From Nocardioides sp. (GTDB lineage: Bacteria; Actinomycetota; Actinomycetes; Propionibacteriales; Nocardioidaceae), in the NCBI RefSeq assembly GCF_030655615.1, contig NZ_JAURVJ010000208.1, positions 1-60,954 on the forward strand: a stretch of DNA of 60,954 nucleotides, written 5' to 3'. This document shows, in pieces, positions 8,876 to 16,537 of the stretch (position 1 is the stretch's first letter; every line of letters begins with the position of its first letter). A program made the position numbers and the translations under genes. The notes under the pieces were generated by a model that was given only the letters and a program-made list of their open reading frames with translations, was not told the DNA's origin and ran no database searches.

Positions 8876-9985
8876 TCAGGTTCCGATCAGCTGGTGCGCC
8901 AGGTCGCGGGCCCAGCCGTCGGCGGCGAGCACGTCGTCGACGGTGAGCGTGTGCTCCGAGGGTACGTCGTGGGCGCGCACGACGTCCGCGACACGGTCGA
9001 CGATCTCGACGAACGCGAGCCGGCCGTCGTGGAAGGCCTCGACGCACACCTCGTTGGCCGCGTTGTAGACCGCCGGGGCGGTGCTCCCCCGCTGCCCGGC
9101 CTCGCGGGCCAGCTCGATCGCCGGGAACGCGACGTCGTCGACCGGTTCGAAGCGCCAGTCGGCGGCCCGGGTCCAGTCGATCGGGGTCTCCACGTCGGGC
9201 ACGCGGTCGGGCCAGCCGAGGCCGAGCGCGATGGGCACCAGCATCGTGGGCAGGCCGAGCTGGGCCACGACCGCGCCGTCGACGAACTCCACCATCGAGT
9301 GGATGAGCTGCTGGGGGTGCACGACGACGTCGACCCGGTCGAGGGGCACGTCGAAGAGCAGGTGCGCCTCGATCACCTCGAGCCCCTTGTTGACCAGGGT
9401 CGCGGAGTTGGTGGTGATGACCTTGCCCATCGCGAAGTTGGGGTGGGCCAGCGCCTGCTCCGGGGTGACCGAGCGGAGGTCGTCACGGGTGCGGCCGCGG
9501 AACGGGCCACCGCTGGCGGTCAGGACCAGGCGGCGCACCTCGCCGGCGGTCCCGGCCCGCAGGCTCTGCGCGATCGCGCTGTGCTCGGAGTCGACCGGCA
9601 CGATCTGACCGGGCCCGGCCCGGTCGCGGACCAGGGGGCCGCCGATGATCAGCGACTCCTTGTTGGCCAGGGCCAGGGTGGTGCCGGCGTCGAGCGCAGC
9701 CAGCGTGGGCCGCAGGCCCACGGCCCCGGTGATGCCATTGAGCACGACGTCGCACGGCCGGCCGGCGGCCTCGGTCGACGCCTCCTCCCCCAGCCCGTGG
9801 AACCCGGGCGCGAACTCCGCCACCTGGGCGTCGAACAGGTCGCGGTTGCCGCCACCGGCCGTCAGCCCGACGACCCGGAACCGGTCGGGGTTGCGGCGCA
9901 CGACGTCGAGCGCCTGGGTGCCGATCGAGCCGGTGGAGCCGAGGACGACGACGTCGCGTCGCCCGGTGCTGGGGGGTGCCGCCAT
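8876..9985 (-). CDS. dxr: 1-deoxy-D-xylulose 5-phosphate reductoisomerase
   Basis: This 369-residue enzyme rearranges and reduces DXP to MEP with NADPH, the committed isoprenoid step in this pathway. The NADPH loop is LGSTGSIG (15-22). The substrate and metal region includes VPVDSEHSAIAQSL, the LTASGGPF loop and HPNFAMGKVITTNSATLVNKGLE. The order dxr-rseP-ispG, with zero spacing to rseP, is the normal actinobacterial arrangement. I saw no clear Shine-Dalgarno or TAnnnT hexamer before the ATG. Confidence 0.97.
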   Translation of the reverse strand: MAAPPSTGRRDVVVLGSTGSIGTQALDVVRRNPDRFRVVGLTAGGGNRDLFDAQVAEFAPGFHGLGEEASTEAAGRPCDVVLNGITGAVGLRPTLAALDAGTTLALANKESLIIGGPLVRDRAGPGQIVPVDSEHSAIAQSLRAGTAGEVRRLVLTASGGPFRGRTRDDLRSVTPEQALAHPNFAMGKVITTNSATLVNKGLEVIEAHLLFDVPLDRVDVVVHPQQLIHSMVEFVDGAVVAQLGLPTMLVPIALGLGWPDRVPDVETPIDWTRAADWRFEPVDDVAFPAIELAREAGQRGSTAPAVYNAANEVCVEAFHDGRLAFVEIVDRVADVVRAHDVPSEHTLTVDDVLAADGWARDLAHQLIGT

Positions 9986-9997
9986 GCGGCGAGTGTG

Positions 9998-10201
9998 TCA
10001 GGCGTGGTGCAGGCGGGTGCTCGCGCGACGGACCGGCCGGCCGGTGGCAGCGCCGGTCTGGACGGGGGACGCCACGACGGCGCGCTGGTGGGTGCGGGCG
10101 AGGTCGACGACCGCGACGACGGTGAGGACCAGCCCCAGCAGTGCGACGGCGGCGAAACCGATCGCCCAGGGAACGATCGTGGGCAGCAGGGTGAACGACA
10201 T
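9998..10201 (-). CDS. Small single-span membrane protein
   Basis: This is a 67-residue protein of unknown function. Residues 8-35 form a hydrophobic helix (TIVPWAIGFAAVALLG onward), followed by a short, basic, Arg-rich tail. The ATG has a good ribosome-binding site (AAAGGAG). It is divergent from the TetR gene at 10368, and the operator array lies just upstream, so it is the most likely repressed target. The location between dxr and a TetR gene gives no further clue. Confidence 0.65.
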   Translation of the reverse strand: MSFTLLPTIVPWAIGFAAVALLGLVLTVVAVVDLARTHQRAVVASPVQTGAATGRPVRRASTRLHHA

Positions 10202-10221
10202 GAGAGGCTCCTTTGAGTTCT

Positions 10222-10250
10222 TCTACGAATGTAGAATCTACTGATGTAGA
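10222..10250. promoter_or_regulatory. Tandem palindromic operator TCTAC-N4-GTAGA
   Basis: Two complete copies, at 10222-10235 and 10237-10250, are separated by one base; a further half site CTAC ends at 10256. It is unusually AT-rich for this DNA and lies between the small membrane protein gene and the TetR gene. Period 15 bp places the two dimer sites on different helical faces. The TetR protein at 10368 is the obvious ligand. Confidence 0.75.
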
Positions 10251-10320
10251 AACTACGTCGGGAGGAACCCGTGGGCAAGTGAGGGAGGATGTCTGCTGCG
10301 CCACACCCGGGCGCCCCGCT

Positions 10321-10356
10321 GAGCCCGATCCCGACCTCGACCCCGACCCCGACCCC
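10321..10356 (+). repeat. Hexanucleotide GAnCCC/GACCTC tandem array before an RBS
   Basis: Six consecutive 6-bp units run GAGCCC, GATCCC, GACCTC, then GACCCC three times, ending immediately before AGGAG (10357-10361), the ribosome-binding site of the TetR gene. Copy-number change would alter the 5' UTR but not the SD-to-ATG spacing. Confidence 0.8.
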
Positions 10357-10367
10357 AGGAGCGACCG

Positions 10368-10946
10368 ATGGCGCGTCCCGTCGCCGCCGAGCGACGCGGC
10401 CTCCTGCTCGACGCCGCGCTCGACGTCGTGGTCGAGCTGGGCCTGCGCGGGCTCACCCACCGCGCCGTCGACCGGTCGGCCGGCCTCGCCGAGGGCACGA
10501 CCTCGGCCTACTTCCGCACCCGGCAGGCCCTCCACGTGGCCCTGGCCGAACGCGTCACCCGACGCCTGACCGACGACGTCGACCGGGTGCTGCACGAGGT
10601 CGGTGAGCACGACGAGGGAAGCACCGAGGCGCTGGCCGCGGTCGCCGGCCTGTTCACCCGGTGGCTCGACGAGACCCCGTTGCTGCTCGCCAAGGTCGAG
10701 CTCACGCTCGAGGCCGGGCGCGACCCCGAGATCGCCGCGGTCGTCGCCGCCAGCAAGGCCCGCGTCGTCGACCTCGTGGCCGGCGCCCTGGGCGCCCTCG
10801 ACCCGGCGCGTCCCGCCGCCGACGCCGCCGTGGTGGTCGCGTCGTTCGACGGCATCCTGCTCGCCGCGCTCCCCATGTCGCCGCACGACCGCGAGGCGTT
10901 CGTCGCCGACGCGGTGCGGCTGACGATCGGTGCCCGGGTCGGCTGA
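10368..10946 (+). CDS. TetR-family transcriptional regulator
   Basis: This 192-residue protein has an N-terminal TetR HTH (about 8-54) with a divergent recognition segment: GLAEGTTSAYFRTRQALHVAL replaces the common G-Y-FxSK ending. The C-terminal part is helical. AGGAG six nt before the ATG sets the start. The upstream region carries two copies of TCTAC-N4-GTAGA, so autoregulation plus control of the divergent small membrane protein is the likely circuit. It converges on the symporter gene with a 3-bp gap. The ligand is unknown. Confidence 0.88.
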   Translation: MARPVAAERRGLLLDAALDVVVELGLRGLTHRAVDRSAGLAEGTTSAYFRTRQALHVALAERVTRRLTDDVDRVLHEVGEHDEGSTEALAAVAGLFTRWLDETPLLLAKVELTLEAGRDPEIAAVVAASKARVVDLVAGALGALDPARPAADAAVVVASFDGILLAALPMSPHDREAFVADAVRLTIGARVG

Positions 10947-10949
10947 GCC

Positions 10950-12632
10950 CTAGGGACGGTCGGGCTCGCGGGCCAGCGGGTCCTCCACCTCGAGGTCGGC
11001 GTCGACGCGCGGGTCGCCGGCGTCGGCGAAGTAGTCGCCGGGCCGGGTCACGTCAGTGCCGTTGGAGACCTTGGCGGCGTTGAGGACGACGCTGAGCACC
11101 ACCGTGACGACCAGGTTGAGGGCGAACGCGGTGATGGCGACGTAGCCCATGTCGCCGAGGCCCGGGATCTCGGCGAGGCTGCCGCCGAAGTGGTCGGTCG
11201 CGGCGCTGGAGATCTGGTAGGCCTCGACCGTGCCGTAGACCATCCCGACGGCCCAGCCGGCCAGCAGCGCCTTGCGGTGGAACCACCGCGTGTAGAGGCT
11301 GAAGACGATCGCGGGGAAGGTCTGCAGGATCCAGATGCCGCCGAGGAGCTGGAAGTTGATGGCGTTCTGCTTGTCGAGCGTCAGCACGAACACCAGCGCG
11401 AACGCCTTGACCACGAGCGACATCAGCTTGGAGACCTTGGCCTCCTGCTGGGGCGTGGCGTCCTTCTTGAGCCACTCCTTGTAGATGTTGCGCGAGAAGG
11501 TGTTGGCCGCGGCGATCGACATGATCGCCGCCGGGACGAGAGCACCGATCGCGATCGCGGCGAAGGCGACGCCGACGAACCAGTCGGGGAAGAAGTCCTC
11601 GAAGAGCTGCGGGACCACGAGCTGCGGGTTCTTCTCACCGTCGAGGCCGGTCGGGTCGGTCCCGGCCGCGATCGCCACCCAGCCGAGCAGGGCGAGCAGC
11701 CCCAGCACGAACGAGTACGCCGGCAGGATCGCCGCGTTGCGCCGGATCGTGTTGCGGCTGCCGGACGACAGGCTGGCGGTGATCGAGTGGGGATACATGA
11801 ACAGCGCCATGGCCGACCCGAGCCCCAGCGTCGCGTAGGCCCACATCTGGCCGTCGCCGGGGATGTAGCTCCCGGTGGGCTTGCCGGTCGCGGGGTTGGT
11901 CGTCTGCATCTTGTCCTGGGCGGCCCCGAAGATCTCGCCCCAGCCGCCGACCTGCGAGGGCAGGTAGACGACGGCCACGATGATGACGAGGTAGATCAGC
12001 CCGTCCTTGACGAACGCGATCACCGCGGGCGCCCGCAGGCCCGAGGAGTAGGTGTAGGCCGCGAGCACGGCGAACGCGATGAGGAGCGGGAGGTCCTTGG
12101 CGATGACGTTGTCACCACCGCCGACCCCGGCCACCTCGAGCACCGCCTGGATGCCGACGAGCTGGAGCGCGATGTAGGGCATGGTGGCCACGAACCCGGT
12201 GACCGACACGGCCAGCGACAGCTGCCGGTCGTCGTAGCGCCCGCGGACGAAGTCGGCTGTAGTCACGTAGCCGTGGCGGTGGCTGACCGACCACAGCCGC
12301 GCCATGAAGACGAAGATGATCGGGTAGAGGATGATCGTGTAGGGCACGGCGAAGAAGCCCGCCACGGCGCCCATCGAGAACATCGCGGCCGGCACGGCCA
12401 CGAACGTGTAGGCCGTGTAGAGGTCGCCGCCCAGCAGGAACCACGTCACCCAGGTCCCGAACTTGCGCCCGCCCAGGCCCCACTCGTCGAGGCTGTCGAG
12501 CTTCTCCGCCCGGCGGAACCGCGACGCCATGAACCCGAGCACGGTGACGAGGAGGAACAACGCGATCAGCACGACGAGGGCCGTCGTGTTGACGCTGGTG
12601 TCGGTCACCGAGCCGGTCAGCAGGGGCGTCAT
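10950..12632 (-). CDS. Sodium:solute symporter (SSS family)
   Basis: This 560-residue membrane protein has about 13 transmembrane segments. The SSS pattern appears in DEWGLGGRKFGTWVTWFLLGGDLYTAYTF and in the helix with GALVPAAIMSIAAANTFSRNIY. Family members import acetate, pyruvate, other monocarboxylates, proline or sugars; the substrate here is not decided by sequence. The ATG at 12632 overlaps the stop of the DUF3311 gene (ATGA). Pairing of a small DUF3311/DUF485-like protein with an SSS carrier is known for monocarboxylate permeases such as MctC/ActP. An in-frame upstream extension over the DUF3311 gene was rejected. Confidence 0.9.
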   Translation of the reverse strand: MTPLLTGSVTDTSVNTTALVVLIALFLLVTVLGFMASRFRRAEKLDSLDEWGLGGRKFGTWVTWFLLGGDLYTAYTFVAVPAAMFSMGAVAGFFAVPYTIILYPIIFVFMARLWSVSHRHGYVTTADFVRGRYDDRQLSLAVSVTGFVATMPYIALQLVGIQAVLEVAGVGGGDNVIAKDLPLLIAFAVLAAYTYSSGLRAPAVIAFVKDGLIYLVIIVAVVYLPSQVGGWGEIFGAAQDKMQTTNPATGKPTGSYIPGDGQMWAYATLGLGSAMALFMYPHSITASLSSGSRNTIRRNAAILPAYSFVLGLLALLGWVAIAAGTDPTGLDGEKNPQLVVPQLFEDFFPDWFVGVAFAAIAIGALVPAAIMSIAAANTFSRNIYKEWLKKDATPQQEAKVSKLMSLVVKAFALVFVLTLDKQNAINFQLLGGIWILQTFPAIVFSLYTRWFHRKALLAGWAVGMVYGTVEAYQISSAATDHFGGSLAEIPGLGDMGYVAITAFALNLVVTVVLSVVLNAAKVSNGTDVTRPGDYFADAGDPRVDADLEVEDPLAREPDRP

Positions 12633-12892
12633 CGCCGGCCCCCGCGGGCGCTCTCGACGAGCTTGTAGGCCGTCCAGGTGAAGCCGGAGCAGAGGAAGAC
12701 CCAGAGGAACTGGTACCAGAAGAAGAACGGGATGCCGCCGATCGACGGGTCCTCCCGCGCATAGCTCGGCACCCACAGCAGCGCGACCACGGGGACCGCG
12801 AGGCACACGCAGGCCCAAGCGATCTTGCGGCGGTCGGTGGGGGGCGTGCCGTCGTGCGGGCGTTGGTCCTCGCCCGAGCTCCCGAGACTCAT
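12629..12892 (-). CDS. DUF3311 small membrane partner of the symporter
   Basis: This 87-residue protein has two hydrophobic segments (IAWACVCLAVPVVALLWVP and FFFWYQFLWVFLCSGFTWTAY) with a conserved IPFFFWYQFLWV core typical of DUF3311. Such proteins are encoded directly before SSS carriers and probably help the carrier's assembly or function. Its TGA overlaps the symporter ATG, which supports stoichiometric co-expression. The ATG is 62 nt from the AEC gene stop. Confidence 0.85.
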   Translation of the reverse strand: MSLGSSGEDQRPHDGTPPTDRRKIAWACVCLAVPVVALLWVPSYAREDPSIGGIPFFFWYQFLWVFLCSGFTWTAYKLVESARGGRR

Positions 12893-12953
12893 GTGGCGGA
12901 CGTTACTACCGGACGGCCGTCCCGACGAGGGCCTGCTCGCGGCAAGGGCGTGC

Positions 12954-13871
12954 CTAGGCGAGCAGCGCCACGATCCCGAGCACCACCGGCACGCAGCCCA
13001 GGGTGCTGACGAAGATCGCGTCGCGCGCCAGCAGCTCGGCGCGGCCGTAGCGACCGGCGATGACGAACACGTTCTGGGCGGTCGGCAGGGCCGAGATGAC
13101 GGCGACCGCGAGCAGGGCGGCGTCCTCGAGACCGACCGCCAGCCCGACGGCGTAGGCCGCTGCGGGTTGCACGAGGAGCTTGAGCCCGACCGCCAGGCCG
13201 AGCTCGCCGGGCGGGACGCCGCGACCCGGGAGCGGCCCGAGGCGCAGGCTGACGCCGTACGCCAGCAGCATCGACGGGACCGCCATCCCGCCGACCAGGG
13301 CGAGCGGGTCGTTGACCGCCGCCGGCACGGTGACGCCGCTGAGGGCGACGGCCACGCCGGCGATGCTCGCGACCGTGATCGGGTTGCGCAGCGGGCGGGT
13401 GACGACCCGGGACCACGACGGGCGGGTCGGGCTCGCCGCGACGTCCAGCACGGTGAGGGCGAGCGGCTGCAGCACGAGCATCTGCAGCAGGAGGACCGGC
13501 GCGATCAGCGCGGCGTCGCCCAGGACGTAGGCGGCGATGGGCAGTCCGAGGTTGCCCGCGTTGCAGTAGGACGAGCACATCGACGCGATCACCGTGCGCC
13601 CGAGCTCCTCGCGCCGGAGCCGTGCGACCGTCGCGGTGACCGAGACGGTCGCGACGACGCCCGCGACGACGGCGACGAGCGTTCCGGAGAAGATCCGCTC
13701 GACGTCGTTGTCCTGCAGCACCGTGAAGAGCAGCGCCGGGCTGGCCAGGAAGAACGCCACCGCGCTCAGCGTGCGCTGGCCGGCCTCGTCGATCACGCCG
13801 GTGTGGGCCAGGAGCATCCCGAGGCCGATGATGACCGCGATCGTCGCGAACCCGGCGAGTACTCCCGTCAC
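12954..13871 (-). CDS. AEC-family (auxin efflux carrier-like) transporter
   Basis: This 305-residue membrane protein has two sets of about five helices, the AEC architecture. The first half has SSYCNAGNLGLPIAAYVLGD and the second PTAQNVFVIAGRYG, both containing the family's N-x-G/N-x-F positions. AEC proteins export malate, malonate or other organic acids, or auxin in plants; the substrate here is open. The GTG at 13871 overlaps the stop of the M1 peptidase gene (GTGA), so it is second in that operon. An upstream in-frame start at 13922 would overlap the peptidase by 54 bp and is less likely. Confidence 0.85.
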   Translation of the reverse strand: MTGVLAGFATIAVIIGLGMLLAHTGVIDEAGQRTLSAVAFFLASPALLFTVLQDNDVERIFSGTLVAVVAGVVATVSVTATVARLRREELGRTVIASMCSSYCNAGNLGLPIAAYVLGDAALIAPVLLLQMLVLQPLALTVLDVAASPTRPSWSRVVTRPLRNPITVASIAGVAVALSGVTVPAAVNDPLALVGGMAVPSMLLAYGVSLRLGPLPGRGVPPGELGLAVGLKLLVQPAAAYAVGLAVGLEDAALLAVAVISALPTAQNVFVIAGRYGRAELLARDAIFVSTLGCVPVVLGIVALLA

Positions 13872-15304
13872 CTCAGGCCGTTGGCCCTGGTCCTGGCCGG
13901 CGGCCGCGGCGCGCGCAGCCACACGCGGAAGAACCGGTCGAGCTGCCAGCCCGTGATCCGCTCGGCGAGGTCGCGGAAGTCGTCGACGGTGCCGTTGCCG
14001 TAGCGGTGGTCGCGGGTCCAGGTGCGCAGCAACCGCCAGAAGCGGCGGTCACCGATCCGGTGCCGCAGGGCCTGCACGGCCATCGCGCCCCGGGTGTAGA
14101 CGGCGTCGTCGAAGACCCGGCCCGGTCCGGGGTCGCCGATGTCGACGTTCCAGCGCGCGTAGCTGCTGCGGGTCAGCCGCAGCCACTGCTGGGCCGTGGG
14201 GCCGCCGTGCCGGGCGTCGTAGTAGACCTCCATGAACTGCGCGAAGCCCTCGTTGAGCCAGATGTCGCGCCAGCGCCGTACCGAGACCGAGTCGCCGAAC
14301 CACTGGTGGGTCAGCTCGTGCACCACGATGTCGACGCCCTGGTAGTCGGGGTAGACCGGACGCGTCTGGTTCTCGAGCGCGAAGGCGCCCTGCTCGAAGC
14401 GGTCGCCCAGCGACGTCGCCACGCCGCCGGTCGACTCGAACGGGTAGGGACCGAGGCGTTGCGCGAGCCACGCGGTGATCTCGCCGCTGCGGCGCAGCGA
14501 CCGCATCGCCGACGCGCGACGCTCCGGCTCGAGCTCCTGCGAGACCGCGACGTAGGACGGCAGCCCGCCCCGCACGGACTGCTCGACGTCGTAGCGCCCG
14601 AGGGCGAAGAACGCGAGGTAGGTCGCCATCGGGTGCACCGAGCGCCAGTGCGTGGTCGCCACCGCACCGTCGACCGTGCGGTCGACGAGCAGGCCGTTGG
14701 AGACGACCTGGTGGGTGGCCGGACCCGTGACGGTGATGTCGAAGGTCGCTTTGTCGCGCGGGTGGTCGTTGGCGGGGTACCACCAAGGCGCCATGTGGGG
14801 CTCGTTCATCGTGACGACCTCGTCCTCGTCGGCGAGCCAGTTGCGCTCGCCGGCGTAGCGGATCGGTCCGGGGCGGCCGGCGTAGGTCACGACGACGTCG
14901 GTGGTGGCGCCGCGCGCCAGGGCCGCCGCCGGGGTGACCTGCAGCTCGTGCGCACTGGTCTTGGTGAAGGCGGCCGGGGTGCCGCCGACGGTGACGGCGG
15001 AGACCGGCAGCAGCAGGTCGAGGTTGAACCGCGAGAGGTCGGCGGTGGCACGCAGGGTCAGGGTCGTCGTACCGGAGAGCTCGCCGGTGGCGAAGTCGTA
15101 GCGGTCGTCGATGTCGTAGTGCTGGACGTCGATGCCGCCGTTGCCGTCGAGCGGCCAGTAGGGGTCGCCGATGCCGGGCGCACCCGGCGCAGGCCGGGCA
15201 GGTGCGGGGTCGTCGGCCGGGAGGCTGCCCGTCGCGGACGACGGCAGCAGCCCGAGCAGGAGAGCGGTGGAGGTCAGCGCTCCGAGGCGACGGGTCCGAG
15301 ACAC
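13868..15304 (-). CDS. Secreted M1-family zinc aminopeptidase
   Basis: This 478-residue protein has an N-terminal Sec signal (MSRTRR then a Leu/Ala-rich core to about residue 26). The M1 zinc site is complete: H329-E-L-T-H333 and Glu352 in NEGFAQ, spaced 18 residues. The exopeptidase GAMEN motif appears as G-x-F-A-L-E-N (about 306-312), a variant seen in secreted actinobacterial M1 enzymes. It lacks the large C-terminal helical domain of PepN, so it is the short form. It probably trims peptides outside the membrane. The GTG start has TAGGTT six nt upstream. Confidence 0.9.
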   Translation of the reverse strand: MSRTRRLGALTSTALLLGLLPSSATGSLPADDPAPARPAPGAPGIGDPYWPLDGNGGIDVQHYDIDDRYDFATGELSGTTTLTLRATADLSRFNLDLLLPVSAVTVGGTPAAFTKTSAHELQVTPAAALARGATTDVVVTYAGRPGPIRYAGERNWLADEDEVVTMNEPHMAPWWYPANDHPRDKATFDITVTGPATHQVVSNGLLVDRTVDGAVATTHWRSVHPMATYLAFFALGRYDVEQSVRGGLPSYVAVSQELEPERRASAMRSLRRSGEITAWLAQRLGPYPFESTGGVATSLGDRFEQGAFALENQTRPVYPDYQGVDIVVHELTHQWFGDSVSVRRWRDIWLNEGFAQFMEVYYDARHGGPTAQQWLRLTRSSYARWNVDIGDPGPGRVFDDAVYTRGAMAVQALRHRIGDRRFWRLLRTWTRDHRYGNGTVDDFRDLAERITGWQLDRFFRVWLRAPRPPARTRANGLR

Positions 15305-15310
15305 CCCGAG

Positions 15311-15316
15311 AACCTA
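15311..15316 (-). promoter_or_regulatory. -10 hexamer TAGGTT for the M1 peptidase
   Basis: A 6-nt spacer leads to the GTG at 15304. The TAG of the hexamer is the stop codon of the saccharopine-dehydrogenase-like gene. Confidence 0.55.
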
Positions 15317-16537
15317 GCCTGCGGCGGGCGCGACCTCCATGAGGCCCCACGGGCTGCCGTAGGCGGTGAGCAGGTCGAGGAACGGCACGGCGTCGAAGGC
15401 CTCCGGCCCGAGCACGCCCGCCCCGGTCCACACGCCGGTCGCGAGCAGCTCGAGCGCGACGACCGGGTTGATCGCGGTCTGCCAGACGACGCACTGGTGG
15501 CCGTACTCCTGCATCGTCCACTCGTTGTCGACCACGTGGTAGAGGTAGGTCGAGCGTGGCTCGCCGTCCTTGCCCGTGCCGGTGACCCACAGGCCGGCGC
15601 AGGTCTTGCCCGTCATCCGCGGCCCGACGGTGGCGGGGTCGGGCAGCACCGCGGCGACGACGTCGCGCGGGCTCACCTCGACGCCCTTGACCCGGACCTT
15701 CTCGGTGCGGTCGAGGCCGAGGGTGTGCAGCACCTTGAGGATGGTGATGAACTCGTCGCCGAGGCCGTACTTGAACGTCGCTCGCTTGCAGTCGATCCAG
15801 CGCGGCATGAGGAGCACCTCCTCGTGCTCGACGTTGACGCACTCGACCGGCCCGATGCCCTCGGGGAAGTCGAAGACCTCCGGCTCGCTGAACGGCGCCG
15901 TGGTGAACCACCCGCCGTCCTGCCAGACCACCGGCGGGTTGAGGCACTCCTCGATCGTCGTCCACATCGAGAACGACGGCGCGAAGACCTCGTTGCCGTC
16001 GTCGTCGGTGACGACGAGGTTGGCGCCGTCGCGGGTGCCGAGCTCGTCGATCTCGGAGAACAGGTGGTCGGAGGCGTAGCGCGCGAAGACGTCGGACAGG
16101 CCGGGCTCGACGCCGATGCCGACGAGGGCGAGCCGGCCGGCGTCCTCCCACTGCGACGCGGCGGCGAACTGCTCGTCGCCGAGCTTGATGCCCGTCTGCG
16201 AGTACGGCGCCTCGGGGTGCGGCTTGGACAGCGACATCGCCATGTCGAGGTAGTCGGCCCCGGCGGCCAGGGCACCCTCGAAGATCGGCATGTTGAAGAC
16301 CGGGTCGACGGCGTTCATCACGTGGGTGATGCCGTGCTCCTGGCACAGCGCGGTCACCGAGGCGGAGTCGGAGGCGTCGACCTGGGCGGCGACGTAGCGC
16401 GGGTCGGCGGCGGCACCCCGCTCGGCCCGGGCCAGGTCGTAGTCGGCGACCACGATCGTCTCGAAGAAGTCACGCCGCGCGGCGATCGCGGTGAACGCGC
16501 CGCCGACGCCACCGGCGCCGACCAGGAGGATCCTCAC
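15314..16537 (-). CDS. Saccharopine dehydrogenase-like oxidoreductase
   Basis: This 407-residue protein starts with a Rossmann dinucleotide site, VGAGGVGGAF (about 6-15), and has a second-domain pattern like saccharopine and carboxynorspermidine dehydrogenases (NAVDPVFNMPIFEGAL, GVEPGLSDVFARYA, TGTGKDGEP). Members oxidise or reduce secondary amines formed between an amino compound and a keto acid or semialdehyde. The GTG overlaps the aldehyde dehydrogenase stop (GTGA), so the two act in one pathway, probably in amine, polyamine or lysine turnover. The frame stays open upstream to 19519, but that is antisense to real genes. Confidence 0.85.
   Translation of the reverse strand: MRILLVGAGGVGGAFTAIAARRDFFETIVVADYDLARAERGAAADPRYVAAQVDASDSASVTALCQEHGITHVMNAVDPVFNMPIFEGALAAGADYLDMAMSLSKPHPEAPYSQTGIKLGDEQFAAASQWEDAGRLALVGIGVEPGLSDVFARYASDHLFSEIDELGTRDGANLVVTDDDGNEVFAPSFSMWTTIEECLNPPVVWQDGGWFTTAPFSEPEVFDFPEGIGPVECVNVEHEEVLLMPRWIDCKRATFKYGLGDEFITILKVLHTLGLDRTEKVRVKGVEVSPRDVVAAVLPDPATVGPRMTGKTCAGLWVTGTGKDGEPRSTYLYHVVDNEWTMQEYGHQCVVWQTAINPVVALELLATGVWTGAGVLGPEAFDAVPFLDLLTAYGSPWGLMEVAPAAG

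Noticed and set aside
6794-10216. Open reading frame of about 1140 codons on the plus strand
   Set aside because: It is antisense to ispG, rseP and dxr, which have full motif support. Its composition (Asp/Arg/Gly/Val-rich, His-rich, no domain) is the usual reverse-complement shadow of high-GC genes.
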